The notes beneath the pieces were generated by a model. That model saw nothing but the letters and a program-made list of their open reading frames with translations. It did not search any database and had not been told where the DNA came from. From positions 20,808-84,807 of the forward strand of contig VXAA01000862.1 of NCBI GenBank assembly GCA_013399115.1: a DNA stretch of 64,000 bases, in the 5' to 3' direction. This stretch comes from Anseranas semipalmata. Taxonomy: Eukaryota > Chordata > Aves > Anseriformes > Anseranatidae. Below are positions 13,505 through 26,404 of this stretch, piece after piece (position 1 is the first letter of the stretch; each line of letters begins with the position of its first letter). The position numbers and the translations under genes are program-made.

Positions 13505-14770
13505 CATTGCCTTTACAGAGTCACCAACACAAAGGTCTGTTAAAACCCACAGAAATATCAAAATCTACTGCAGCAACTACTATTCAGGAAAATACATACA
13601 AACAAAATGAATATCAAGAAACCCACCAACCCAAACAAATGACTTGTAATCGTGGAATAGGTCACTATTATGGCTTCCATCAGGGGCATAAATAAAACCA
13701 AAATGTAGTTTTGAGTAAACAAGCACTCAAATTATACAATGGAATGTATGTATGATAAGATAAATATAAACAGCACAGGGATACATTTTTGTTAGGCTGT
13801 AATAGATACTGAGAATTCAAATCCAACATTCACTGAAAAAAATGTTTTTTATGTCCTGAAAACATATAATTCATAGCAAAACCAATGTTGGACTCTTGTA
13901 TTTATGGCAGTAACTGAAATATAAATATAGTGCTGCCCACACAATGTCTGGGATAACATAATACACTTATATGTGCTGTGGAGGTTAATCCTATGGGTGT
14001 GAAAGAGTCCATAATATTTTGATGACTTGTTTGGCTATAAATCCGGTGACAGCATTTATTTGGAAGAAAAATGTTCTTCAGAGCAAGTCACAAACTGCAT
14101 AGATTTTATCCATGATGTGCTTGACATTTGAAAATAACTCTGCAGCTGTTGCCAGAAAACATTTATTTGCCTTGTAAATACTATTTGTTAATAAATATGT
14201 AGGTAGGACCTATAGTGCTGGTTTATTGCCCTATGCTTTGCTTTCCAGTAATGCCACAGGATCTAAACAGATTAGCCTGTAATCTGATTCTTTCTCAGGA
14301 ACAAACAAAGTAGGTTATTCAGCGGTCTGGGGAAATAAAGCTTCAGCCATGAAGGAAAATAAATTTGCTTCAGTTGTGCCCCATTGAGATTGACTGGTTT
14401 CTTAACATCCTGAAAAACAGAACGTGGAAATTACCTTCTTTCTTGGATGACTAACAAACAGATAATACTGGATGCAGATTAAGTTTGTTCTTCTAAAAAT
14501 CTTGTAGGGATGAGGAAGAGCCCGAAGTCTTCTGAAATGTCAGCTCTGCTATGCCTTACTTCCTGGGGAAAGAAACCAAGGAAGTTTGGGACTGGATGCG
14601 TAAGAGTTGTGATGAGAAGGAAAACACAGTGGAAAGGGACACTGGGGAGTTATCAGACTTTTTCTTTCTTAAAAACTTTAGCTAGAAGGTAGAAAACAGA
14701 CCTCTGAGTACGTGGAGCCACTGTTTCAAGCATGAATTTGTATACAGTGTTGTAAAAGCACAACAGATTT

Positions 14771-14788
14771 TGTTGTTGTTGTTGTTGT
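14771..14788. repeat. (TTG)n microsatellite
   Basis: Six tandem TTG units. Confidence 0.97.
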
Positions 14789-15927
14789 CATTTATAGTAG
14801 ATAAAAAAACCTATATAAGTGAGATTCCATCTTGTCCCTCTTTTCCCCCACCTTTTTTAAGAACTTTTCCATCTTTGATGCTCACTATCTGACCGCTTTG
14901 GAAAGAGAGTCTTTAATCCTACCTTAGGTTTGTACAATGTATATAAAGTTTCTTCCTCAGTGCTGCGGAAAGAGAATTCTCCTGATATCACAGAGGAGAG
15001 CACTCTCTCAGTGCACTGGATTAATGTTTCATTACAAGTTAGCATAGGTTGCTATAAATGTAAAATTATTTGTTTTCCTCAGGAGAACTTAATTATGTTG
15101 GGTGTTATTTTGGATTATGCTGACTTTCTTAAGATATATTTAAATAATTGAAATGACAACTATGACATAGTGTTTAATACTTCTTCTATTTATACATATA
15201 AATGTTTTTGCCCATCAACTTAACAGAAATGGTTGTATAGACATAAACAGACACTCTTTCAATTATTCCACAAGGGAAGATTTCATCTGCAATATCATGA
15301 ACATTGTACATCTTCACTGTAAAACAGATTGAGAAGAACATATATGTTCTAATCCATATGTTCCTCTGTCTATTTACTTCTTTATCGGTCATAGTAGATG
15401 AAGATCCAGAGGAAGAAAAAAGAAAAAGAATGTTTTTGTCAAACTTTCCAAAATCAAGAAATGTACTTTGCAAAAACTTGACCTTCATATATACTGCATA
15501 GCACTAGTTAATAGGAATAGACTGTTAACAGTGAATTACAGCTATTGTTCAATCAGTTCTTATTTTCAGGAAAAACTGCATTAGAAGGCAGTCACAGACA
15601 TCTTATTCTTTCTTGAAGAAAAATCTCTGGGATCACTTATTATAAAAAGGTGGCTAAAACTGAACAAACATAAATCAGCAAATGTCAAAGATGTTTAAAT
15701 TAGACTACTGTTTCACAGAGAAATTTATTTTGTTGTCAGATTTTATTTTTGGCAGTGCAACATTACTGAAGAATAAAAGTTCACTTATGGCTCAACCTTT
15801 CAGTTCTTAAATCTTACTAAGGATTTTAATATTGAGCATATCATTCTGCTAGAGTGTTATGTAGGCACGTAGGAATACTATGCTTTGTGTGCCATTATGA
15901 TGGATAATATGATAAACTCGTCAGATA

Positions 15928-17270
15928 TCATAGAATCACAGAATCATAGAATATCCTGAGTTGGAAGGGACCCACAAGGATCAGGGAGTCCAGCTCCTGG
16001 CTCTACACAGGACCACCCAAAAATCAAACCATGTGTCTGAGAGCATTGTCCAAATGCTTCTTGAACGCCGGCAGGCTCAGTGCTGTGACCACTTTCCTAA
16101 GGAGCCTGTTCTAGTGCCCAACCACCCTCTCGGTGAAGAACCTTTTCCTGACATCCACCCTGAACCTCCCATGTTGCAGCTTCATGCCATTCCCTCAGGT
16201 CCTATCGCTGGTCACCAGAGATGAGATCAGCTCCTCCCCCTATGCTCTCCCTCATAAGGAAGCTGTAGGCCACCATGAGGTCTCCCCTCAATCTCCTCTA
16301 AGCTGAACAAACCAAGTGACTGCAGCTGCTCCTCATACATCTTTCCCTCTAGACACTTCACCATCTTTGTTGCCCTCCTTTGGACACTCTCTAATAGTTT
16401 TATTTCTTTCTTATATTGTGGTGCCCAAAACCACACACAGTACTCAAGGTGAGGCCATATCAGTGCAGAGTAGAGAGTAACAATCACCTCCCTCAACTGG
16501 CTAGCAATGCCGTGCCTGATGCACCTCAGGATATTGTCGGCCCTTTTGGCTGCCAGGGCACTCTGTTGACTCATGTCCAACTTGCTGTCAATCAAAACCC
16601 CCAGTCCCTTTCTGCGGGGCTGCTCTCCAGCCTCTCATCCCCCAGACTGTATGTATATTCTGAGTCGCCCCTTCCCAGGTGCAAAATCCAGCACTTGCTC
16701 TTGTTTAACTTCATATTATTGGTGATTGCTTACCCGTCTAATTTGTCAAGATCTCTCTGCAAGGTCTCTCTACCCCCAAAGGAGTCAGCATCTCCTCCCA
16801 ATTAAGTGTCGTCTACAAACTTACTTAGTATACATTCAAGTCCTCCATCCAAGTCATTTACAAAAACATTAGGGAAAACTGGCCCTAAAATGGAGTCCTG
16901 CAGAACCCCACTAGTGTCTGGCCACCAGCCTGATGTAACCCCATTTGCTATAACCCTTTGAGCCCAACCCATCAGCCAATTGTTCACCCATTCTATTATG
17001 TATTTTTTCTAGCTGTGTGCTGGACATTTTGTCCAGAAGGATACTGTCAGAAATAGTATAAAATGCTTTACTGAAATCCAAAAAGATTACATCAACTGTC
17101 TTCCCTTGGTCAGCTAGGTGGGTGACCTTGCCATAAAAGGAAATTAAGTTCATTAAACAGGACCCATGAACTCATGTTGGCTGTGACCAATGACTGCATT
17201 GTCCTTCAGGTGTTTTTCAATAATTCCCAGAATAATTGTCTCCATAATTTTACCAGGCACTGAAGTAGAA
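15928..17270 (-). mobile_element. CR1 LINE, 5'-truncated, 1.3 kb
   Basis: Minus-strand CR1 copy. On the plus strand it starts with the octamer-repeat terminus ('tcatagaatcacagaatcat') followed by 'gagttggaagggaccca', and extends through the 3' untranslated part into ORF2. It fades out near 17270, just past the 'aattttaccaggcactgaag' block, inside the reverse transcriptase region. It appears continuous with no internal loss, unlike the CR1 copies at 29.5-34.1 kb. Its 3' end wording differs from the 11.7 and 49.9 kb copies, so it belongs to another CR1 subfamily. Confidence 0.95.
16227..17153 (-). pseudogene. CR1 ORF2 reverse transcriptase relic, frameshifted
   Basis: This is the decayed C-terminal half of the CR1 ORF2 polyprotein, which normally supplies endonuclease and reverse transcriptase for LINE mobilisation. 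In sense order: frame 17153-16911 holds motif A (VDVIFLDFSKAF, with the catalytic Asp kept); frame 16987-16802 holds the palm segment with a GPV..NVFVNDLD stretch and the catalytic box as FVDDT (usual form FADDT, both Asp present); frame 16595-16227 holds the thumb and C-terminal region ([19 protein letters not shown], then [13 protein letters not shown]). The pieces lie in different frames, so frameshifts and missing start and endonuclease parts make it non-functional. Confidence in the family is very high; exact frameshift positions were not mapped. Confidence 0.92.
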
Positions 17271-18136
17271 ATTCTTAGGTAGGAAGCACAGCTATCTAGG
17301 AAGTATAGACATACTAGGAAGTATGAATTTTCAAACTGAATTTCTTTGTGATTACCAACTCCATTTTTCTTGCAGAAGGAATAGAAGTATAAAATAATAG
17401 TAGTGTTTCCTCAAAACACAGCCTTTTACTTTATTGACAATAAAATACTGACTTTAGTCAAATTAGATGCCTGCAGACTGTTAAAAAGTATAGCAGTATT
17501 ACTATTAAAAAGTATAAGGAAACATTTTTCCCATTATGTCTGTACTATCTGAGAGAAGTGGATTCCTTGATTATTATTGAACTGCTGTAGTGGAAATCTT
17601 CAGCTTGCCCAAGTCTTGTAGATAAACTGCTTTATTGCATCTTCTAGAGTAAAATTCTGCTTTCTTGTAGCTATTCCTGTGGTTTCCTGTGACAAAATCT
17701 GTTTTGATTATTATGTACTTTATCTCTTTAAAAATATATATCAACTGGATATGGATTATAAGAAATAGTTATGTTTTTAAGTGTATATTTGACAATGAAT
17801 GGTTATGTCCTCTTTAAGACAAGTATGATAATTCCAGTTGCCAGGAATTCCAGTTTACAGCAAATGTACAGAAGGTTTTTAGATTGAACAACAAAAAAAG
17901 TAGCAATAATTAGAGGAAGACAGAATTTCAAACCTCAGGCTTTTTCCTGAGAACTAATGAGTGATGCAAATAGAAAATTGAATTTCCAGGTGAATTCAGA
18001 CTTCAAAGACATGCTTGAGTGCAGTAAGATATCATCATAATCCCCCCCTAGTCTGACTCACTGTTGCTGAAAGCTGTTGTCGTCAGTAAGGATTCCCTAA
18101 GAGTTTGCATGTATATATGAGATTTTTTTATTTTTT

Positions 18137-18151
18137 GTTTGTTTGTTTGTT
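18137..18151. repeat. (GTTT)n microsatellite
   Basis: Four tandem GTTT units following a T-rich stretch. Confidence 0.9.
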
Positions 18152-19280
18152 TTTGTGAAGGCCCTTAGGTAGTCTGCAGTAAATCAGGATAAGCAAAACA
18201 AGGTTATATCTCATCTTAAACCCTGATAGGACTAGAAAACAAAACTATGAAGGAATGTTCTAGCTCTAACTAGAGCTAAGAAAAGAAAGCAAAATCTTAC
18301 AAATACGTAGTCAGTGCAGCTCTTCCAGGGTTTCTTAAAAGATGTGGGCAAATGCTTAAAACAAAGAGAAAAACCCAAGATGTCCTCCTACAGCAAGAAG
18401 AGGGGAAAAAAAACTGCCAGATTTAACTAGTTTGTGTGAATAGATGAATTTGCATGGTGTCAGTGAAAATGATTTAACTATGTTACAATAACAATTGCAA
18501 ATGAATTAATATTAGCTCATTTCCATACTCAAATCTAATACAAGTGGTTGAAATACTTTAAATATGATACAATAATTGAAGTATGTCTAAATAAAGTCTG
18601 AATTTAACACCACTGAAATGGCAATATGCTCAAGGCACTACAGTCCAAATCATTCACAGCTACATGTGAAACAACACAGTTAGTCTTACTCTTTTTGACT
18701 TGCTTTTAGCACACATTTTTAGCAAAAGCCTTGCTTTGAAATTTCTTATTAAAAAAAAACAAAAAACTATTTTTTTTAATACCTTGGTTTTATGAAGGAC
18801 TGTGCACCTTAACAGAAAATTTCAGGCTAAGTTCCTCACTGGTGTGCAGGCTGAAGGTTTTTTGTTTTGTTTTTCCAGTGTACACTGGAAGCATCAATGG
18901 TTTAATTTACTGCTTAAAGCATTCTTTAAGCACCTGTAGAGGGCTTAAGGTGAATGTAGCTATTTTCAAGTTGTTATTAGTACACATGAGAAGGAACTTT
19001 GCTTTTCTAACCTTCCCGGGTAAAAAAATGGAACCTCTGGGTGTTTGCCATCCCTAAGATGTTCTGCTGCTCCATTTGAGCAAGGCTGAATTTTGAGGAT
19101 GATGGGTATTAAACAGTAGCAGAGCAGTTGAAAAAGTCATTGATGCTATAAGTACTAGGTCTGGAATACAGTGTGCTCCTGTACAAATGTGTCACTCTTC
19201 TCTTAAAACACCTTGCATAAAACCATATTTCCTTACAAGACAGCTGTGTGCATTTGTTGCACACAAAGCAAATTGTTTTT

Positions 19281-19302
19281 TGTTTGTTTGTTTGTTTGTT
19301 TA
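19281..19302. repeat. (TTTG)n microsatellite
   Basis: About five tandem TTTG units. Confidence 0.9.
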
Positions 19303-19710
19303 TTTTATGAGAACTGGTCTGCATCTTTTTATTCCTAATAGCAAAAGATTACCTATTTCAATGTTATAGAAATTTGTTGAATGCTGTATAATTTATTCAT
19401 CTTCTTCCTGACTGTGATCCCCCATGTTGAGGGCCAATAGATAGTAAACCATTGATTTCTACTTGTAACTAGCTGTTTTGAATTTTCTTCATTAAGTGAC
19501 TTGGTGTTCAATGTCAAGCTAAATTCTACCATTGGGATTTTTCTATTTAAAAACAAAAAGTAATTAACTGAAATTTAACATTCGATAGGAAACTGTTTAA
19601 AAATAAAGACAGTTAGTCCTTGTGATCACTAGAAGTATGAAGAATTCAAGGGAGAATTTTGAGTTTCCGTGACATAGTACTAGCAACAGAATGTGCATTT
19701 GAAAACATAG

Positions 19711-19776
19711 GACATTCATCAAAACATTCAAAACATTCATCACATGATCAAAAATTCATTCAAAACATTCATCAAA
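19711..19776. repeat. degenerate tandem repeat of an 'aaaacattcat' unit
   Basis: The word 'acattcatc' or close variants recurs about five times in 66 bases with 'aaaacattca' spacers, suggesting local slippage or duplication. Confidence 0.85.
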
Positions 19777-22626
19777 TAGGAAGTGCAGAGAATATTCTCG
19801 TCCATGGCAGACGGATTCAGTAGTAGTAAATCAAGCCTTACAATGATGTCACCCATACAATTCAATTATATTTTATAGAATTAGTTTATGTGGACTTAGT
19901 GAACACTGCTTAGACACAGAAATCAAAAGGATGTGTCCTTTCTCCAGTTATGGTTGCTTTCGTAGATCCAAGAAGTGGTATTGAAGATTCAGTTGGAAGA
20001 TTTCCTTAGAAAAGGAGAATATGAATGGCACGTTCATTCTTATTCCCCTTTTCACTTTATCCCAAGACAAACTTATCTTCTGGAAGAGTAAAAATGATTT
20101 GGGTATCACAGTAAATTTCTATCTTTTGTGTTTCTCCATGGCTCTCATATGCAATTTGGTGTGAAGTGGAAATTAGAAGGCATATCTGATATCCCTGCAA
20201 GGAATGCCAACCCTGAGTTGTAGGAGAGGTCTGATGATGAAAATGGCTTAAAGACTTTCTTGTCCCTCACTCCTAAAAAGTCATGATGGAAAAGAAATAA
20301 GATCAACTCCTGTAAAGATTAAGCAGTTTTGGGCAGCACTTTATGGACCTTTCCTGCTACTGTACACTTCTGGATTGCCCAGTGTTCTTTATTGGCTGGT
20401 TTCTCCTATAAGACTAAGTGTAAGTTTTCTTTTTTTTTCATTTTCTTTTTTTTTCTCCCTCATCCCCAGGCCTTCTTTTCTCAGTCCATTCTGATCTTCA
20501 GATAGATACTACTCATTCAATTCATATCAAATTCTGAATTCTTAGTAAGGTAGGTTTTCTGACACTTGTATATAAGAATATTTGATTGTATTATTTTTCT
20601 ATCTAATAGATTATAGAAAAGTACATAAAAGTACATTGCTCCTACCCAGTTCAAGTTACTTAACTAAAGGTGCTTTGTCCACTCTTTCTATATTAATATA
20701 TGTGGGATTATATTCAACTCTTCTATGATGTGCCCTCATCATGGAATATTAGGGCACTTTAAAACTTGAAAGAAGAAAACTGTAGCACTCAAAAAGAATG
20801 GTTAAACCCTATTCGTGCTGTCAGGGAACTGAAACGCTGGTGCTTTGATACATGGTGATGAACATTATGCCCTGATCTGAATGGTGCTAAAGCCATTCCA
20901 ATCACTACTCTAATACAGAAAGATTTTTTTGAAAAAGAGGAGAAGTTGTACATTAAAGTTTGGGGAAAATCAAAGAAATCGTGCCCCAGATAATGTGCTA
21001 GGGTGAACTTCACCTTTCACTTGTCCAGTGAAAAAATAACCGAGCTGTGTGACATTTCAAAGTAGGACTTCAGCAAGACTTACGTGATTTTTAACTATTT
21101 GTTCTGACCCATTCTATATCGGTGAATTCCACTCTTGCACACACAGTGCAAATCTATCTGTTTGTTTTTGTCTGCAAGAAGCATTTCAAAACTCTACATT
21201 CAAGTTATAGTACATACAGTAAGGCACAGATGGATGTGTAATTGAAAGCTCTCATTCCTGAAATGCGAAAGAAGATTTAAAAGCATAGGTTCAAATCCTC
21301 AACACAGTGTAGCCAAAGTGACTTTAATCATTGTCTGATTCAGTATGATTTTATCAGGATGTGCAAATAAGATAGGCACATCATCTTTGCTGCAGGTGTG
21401 TTTATTTAGTAGTTATGGGATGTATTCAGTATGATGTTGTTTGTGCTCTGTGTCATGGTTCTTTGTTAATTCTTTGTAGTGTCTGTACCTTGAATGTAAT
21501 TGCTCCAGTTTGCTTTTCTGGAGCACCATTTCTTTTTCCCTTGTCTGCTTACATCAGTTCAGATGTTGAATACCCATAGGCAAGGAAGCAGACTTCCCAC
21601 ATGTTTATACCATGGTATTTTACAGATTAGTTCTTTCACAAGTAGTATACATTTTCTATGTATGTTACTGGGAAAGTTTTCAAAAAGCTCAAAAACTATG
21701 TTTAGGAAGTTAGACAAAAGAAGGACACTTACTTTCACAGGTAATACAGACCACAGATTATTGTGGAATCAAATTTATCTGAGTAAGATTGAATACAGCT
21801 GATAGCAGGATTTTGCTTCCAATTAGCAAGGTGCCATAGCTTTATATATAACTTCGCACATGTATAGTAAAAGTCTTTGGTAGTTTATATTTTGACATAG
21901 CACCTGTCCTCTCTAGTTTCAGCAGCTTGCAAGATCAAATCTTTAGCTAGATGTAATAATACATTTTTTGTGAAAGTGAATCTATGTGTATAGCCTAACA
22001 GCCTGTATGCTCGTGTCCTACTGTATGAGACAGGAAGTTTTTCCCTTTATGCTATAGTCCCTCCCTACTCCTGCTCAGTGCTTATCCTGTAAAGAATCAG
22101 AACAACCATTTCCATTTCACTACAGCCCAAGCAGCCTGCTGAGTCAGGGCACATTGCTGATTGTTCTCACTACACAGAAATTTTTATCCTGTGCCTGTTT
22201 GGATTTCAGGACCTTCTCTAAGCACCCACTTCAATCTTATGTCACCAGCAAGGTCACTTATTTTCTGACTCATGCCCCTGCAGTTCAGAGCTTCTTGGAG
22301 AGGGTCACATGCCTGCAAATTCTCACCACTTCCTGTCTCAAATCCTCTCAAACAGAAGCAAAAGTGAGAACTCAGCTTCTGGAAATCCATAGTCAAGCAA
22401 GAGAGGAAGCCTTCTGCTGACCTTGACTCTTCCAAAGAACCCCAATGCCTTTAGGAATATCAGCTCCAGGAGCCTTGGAAAAACAAGTTTTCCTCTTTGC
22501 CTTCTCCAGATAACACCAAAAATAATAAGATTTCCTAGCACTTTGAAGATGTCTTTGAGTCTTTTTCAGCTGTTTGAACGCATCTTGAAATCTTCTCTGG
22601 TGCTACTATAACTTGCTAAATTTTAG

Positions 22627-23535
22627 ATGACGATCTGCAAATCAGAACCTTGCACTTATCCACCAGCACCAGTTCATCAGGCAGCAGTTTTGGCTGCCTC
22701 AGCATCATTTTCACTTAGCACCATCTTAATATTAAACTAGTCTTCAATATCACAGCAGCAAGCTAGTTTGGGGCCATCATCTGACCCAGGAGGGTCATCC
22801 CCTCCTGAAGCCAGTGAGAGATCTCATATGCTTAGATCCTTGTATCTCATCACCAATTTCCACTGTCACGTGTGATTTAAGCAATCAGGGATGCCTTTGA
22901 TGCAGATTCTCCCTTGATTCCCTTCTTTGACCATCTGCACTAGTTTTCTTGGATGCAATGAGAAAAAGATGGAGGTGATGGCAAATAATCTTTCTTGCAG
23001 ACAAATGCTCACTTATTTTACTTTGTTTGCCTGTCTGCTGCCTCTGAACTTCCTTCTTCTGATTTGTATTAGAAGATAAAAAGTCTATAGTGCAGAGGGT
23101 TGCTTCAGGGCAATGTCAAAGGTTTTCAAGTGGTAATTTCCTTCTGCCCTATTTGGAAGAGAGATAACATGCTGAATTTGTGCAAAATGAATGTCTACAT
23201 TTGTGTGTCCTGTCACACGCCTTGCTAACAGTGCAAGCAAAAGAACTTATATACACCTCTTACTTTTAATGATACAAATTTTCTTGAAAGCACCAGTGTT
23301 CACCCCACTTTCATTCTCCAGGACATATTTCCTGAAGGCCTCTCTTGGAATCCAAACCTAGGGTCCTTTGCCAAATAGACCAGGTTTTCAGAAAGGCATA
23401 TTCCTGGTTTCTTCTTCCCTATGTACTTTGACTCAGACTATCTTGAAATCTCTATTGGAGATGATTGCTTTTTTAGCAGACAGACTTTCTTCACTGGGAC
23501 ATCTGGGTAAGATTTCCCTTGTGCTGGGTGGCCAC
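22627..23535 (+). pseudogene. possible DIRS-like retrotransposon relic (gag-like and RT/RH-connection segments)
   Basis: Two traces occur in the same orientation. First, a frame from 22627 to about 22830 with one stop (22738-22740) reads as a Pro/Ser/Ala/Gln-rich segment, including QQQASLGPSSDPGGSSPPEA. Vertebrate DIRS gag-like proteins have a similar low-complexity acidic Ser/Pro section. Second, 23406-23475 reads FFPMYFDSDYLEISIGDD, which resembles the F-I-G-x-x-x-D-S-x(n)-L-P signature after the reverse transcriptase palm of DIRS elements. In the next frame 23461-23535 reads LADRLSSLGHLGKISL followed by GGHL, like the 'LLGHM' connection to RNase H. DIRS elements use RT/RH and a tyrosine recombinase rather than an integrase. 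The RT core itself was not found between the two traces, so there is a deletion or decay beyond recognition. Alternatives are chance resemblance or another retroelement clade. Confidence 0.42.
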
Positions 23536-25086
23536 CTGAGTTCCAGTCACACCTTCACCTAGCCCTGTGATGTCTGTAAAACAGCCAAAGCTAGGACAGA
23601 TTTTTTGGAGGATTATATGTCCTTTCTATGGTATTTCTGGTAGGGTAACTGTTTAGTGTGACCTGTTGTAAGAATGTACATTATGCTAGCCTGGAAATTA
23701 TTATTTTGAGTGGTACAAAGCTCGCCCATGAAATATTTATGCATCTTTTTTTGTGGGAGGCCAAGTTAATGTCTGCATATCAGTTTCCATCATTCTTCCG
23801 AAGTTTCTTACCTGCTCGTCTTGTTTCTACTTCCAACCTTACTATTCCTCTTTCATTTAATGCTTCTGTTTCTTAACATTAATAAGGAAGACCTGGTTTT
23901 GTAATAAAAGACAAATTAATAAACTCCAAAAGTATCTCTAATAACCAATTCTCTAGCTTTTAATTTGTAAGCAGTAAATGTGCAAATTTGCAAATAAAAA
24001 TTAACAAAATATAAATTCTTTACTAGTGATGTCCAGTTTAGACATCAAATAAATAGAGATCAAATAGATTGAATTTTAGATATGTTCATGCAACAAAACA
24101 AGCAGGAAATGAAAGAATGAAAAAAAAATCTTATATTAAGTAAAATATTGAGATCATAAACAACCCCCAATTATTGACATACATTCTTTGGTTATATTCA
24201 GGGGCAGTGTGTAACTACTTTAAATTGTAGTATATGCAGCTAGCTTAGCAGTCATGCAAAACAAATGTGTCTGTTTCATACATGGAGGAAAGATTCATAA
24301 GAGTAATAGCATGTTGGGGGGGGTGACAACTTGGCACCATTTCAGAAGTTTAAATGAATTTCATCATGAACTTAAAATTACACTACTTTCAGCAGTGAAT
24401 GGAAAAAAATCTTAACTGGGTAAATGGTCCTCCATTAGTGAAACAACAGATGGTACACTCCGTTTGAAAAGCTTAATCAACTGAAGTCTGAAACGAAAAG
24501 AAAAAAAAAAAACCACTACGCATATCTGATGCAAATCCAGCATGAATAATGGTGAGGGAAAAAGTAAACAAACAATATAGCCTGGTAAACAGAGAGGCAG
24601 GTGCTTTAGCAAAATCAGTGAGGATAACAATATTCATCCTGAAATAAAACATCACTTCCCATTTGAGGTACTTCCAGGTAAAAGACAAGAGTAAGCACAT
24701 TTCACAAAACACTGGAAGCAAGGAAGGGTGGATGGTTGATTTCACTGTTATGTTAACAAGTACCATGGTAGCTAAGAGTGTTACTGAAGAGCTGTGGGAA
24801 ACCCAAATTCTTCTTTATTTTTCTGTCTGAGCAGATTTGAGCATATACTGCCCAGACTCCTGGATACAGTCTCAAAGGAAGTGCAAAGAAGTGCTCCCCC
24901 ACACCTTTTTTTTTTTTTTTCTTTTTTGACTGTCTGATGACTCATCTCTTCTTAAACTCCTGTCTGCAAAAGTCTTTCTATTTTTCAGGATTGGGAAGCA
25001 AATTCTTAAAAGAACTAGAATCATCACAGAGGTTACTATTTTCCAGTTTATTTGTTACCTCTAGGAGGATAAACTTGTATTTTAAA

Positions 25087-25119
25087 AATAATGATAATAA
25101 TAAACAACAACAACAACAA
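25087..25119. repeat. (AAT)n followed by (CAA)n microsatellite
   Basis: A short ATA/ATG-type tract (25087-25102) passes directly into five CAA units. Confidence 0.9.
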
Positions 25120-25443
25120 AAACTCATAAAAACAAAGTCATAAATCCTTACCAAAAATTCAAGTTTCCAAGCAGGTCTGATTGTATCTTGGAATTGAGCA
25201 TCATAGTCTTTCATGCACTGCTTGAAGATGCTTGAACATTAAGAGCATCAGTGCAATAACAAAGTTTTTAGAAGAACGCTGTAATTTTACCTTAAATGAG
25301 ATGCTATACAGAGTTGGTATATTTTACATAACTTTTCCCATTGTGTTTTTCTGGAAAAAGTGTACCTTAGGCAAATAAAAATATTTAACATAGGAAAGAA
25401 ATTCTTTTCTCCCACTCCTCCACTACAAAAGCAAAAAGGAAAA

Positions 25444-25481
25444 ATATGTAATCCAAACAATGGATTGTTTGGATTACATAT
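25444..25481. repeat. perfect 18-bp inverted repeat with 2-bp spacer
   Basis: The left arm 25444-25461 ('atatgtaatccaaacaat') is the exact reverse complement of the right arm 25464-25481, separated by 'gg'. This makes a near-complete 38-bp palindrome that could form a cruciform or RNA hairpin. It is not part of any transposon end I recognise. Confidence 0.97.
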
Positions 25482-26383
25482 AGACCTATTGTTGCCTAAG
25501 CTTCTTCCTAAATCGTCTTTGGAAATCTTACATACATAATATTTTACAGATACTTTTCAAGTTATCTCACTTTCTGAAAGAAATCTGTCTTGTCATGTTC
25601 TTTCTCCTTGAAGGAATTTAATTGTTTTCTCATCTCCAAATTGTTTCAATAGAGTAACATTTAAAAAAAAAAAAAAAAAAAGCAAATTGATAGATGACTT
25701 GTTCTCAAACAGGCCTGACTTGGCTTGGGAATCAAGAGAGCTAGTCCTTTTAGCTGTTATTTTAAGAGCTGCTTCTGCTTCCTCTTCTCTGCCAGCTCTC
25801 AATTCTTTCTAGCATTAACTCTACAGTCCTGTCTGCCACTGCCCCAGTGACTTTTTGCTGTTTATATTTACAGTTCTTTCATTCTTCTGCATGACTGTGC
25901 TTTTTTTTTGAAGACAGAGTCTAATGACTGGTTGAAACTAGTTAAGACCTTGTTGCTTTCATAAGATGCAGTCCCTCTATTGCATCAGCTCTGCTGCTTT
26001 CACTACCATGGATAACCTGCAAGAAGTAACCCTACCAGAAAAGATATAAGCCAGGGACAGTTTTTGGTTGGACCACTAAACCAGTCCAGGTCTTCACGCA
26101 GCTGTGAATCCAAAAGCTGGTATGTGGAGGAAAGTGGGAATACCTGTCATAGAAAAAGACTGGGAGAGAGGGAGAAGGTGCTAGCAATTCTGTTGAGAGG
26201 TCTTAGATTAATTTAAAGGGACTTAAATTTCACTCCAAATTTTCAGATTTCTTTTTCTATCAATATGCTTCATGCCATCATCTACTGCTGACATTTGAAC
26301 TTCTGTTTTCCTGATTCTTCACAAACACAAACTGACAGAGCATTAGATTGATAGAGTATTCTTGCAGTATATTATACTGCTTT

Positions 26384-26404
26384 TTGTTGTTGTTGTTGTT
26401 GTTG
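26384..26404. repeat. (TTG)n microsatellite
   Basis: About seven tandem TTG units. Confidence 0.95.

Larger units (their letters stand above)
11847..15927. other. AT-rich DNA without recognisable genes
   Basis: No gene or named transposon is seen. It holds only short simple repeats, a TTTA tract at 13480-13504 and a TTG tract at 14771-14788. Open frames of up to 100 codons (for example 15186-15488 minus) lack motifs and overlap on both strands. Confidence 0.55.
17271..22626. other. AT-rich DNA without recognisable genes
   Basis: No gene or named transposon recognised. It contains GTTT tracts near 18137 and 19281, an ATTCA-rich tandem block at 19711-19776 and a short inverted repeat (8-bp arms, 2-bp spacer) at 18261-18278. 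The part from about 22100 to 22626 is less AT-rich and could extend the relic that follows, but I cannot show this. Confidence 0.5.

Noticed and set aside
15390..15501. Exon-like stretch with a pyrimidine-rich run and 'ag' before text reading DEDPEEEKRKR
   Set aside because: No matching donor or neighbouring exon found, and charged low-complexity text arises easily from GAA/AAA-rich DNA.
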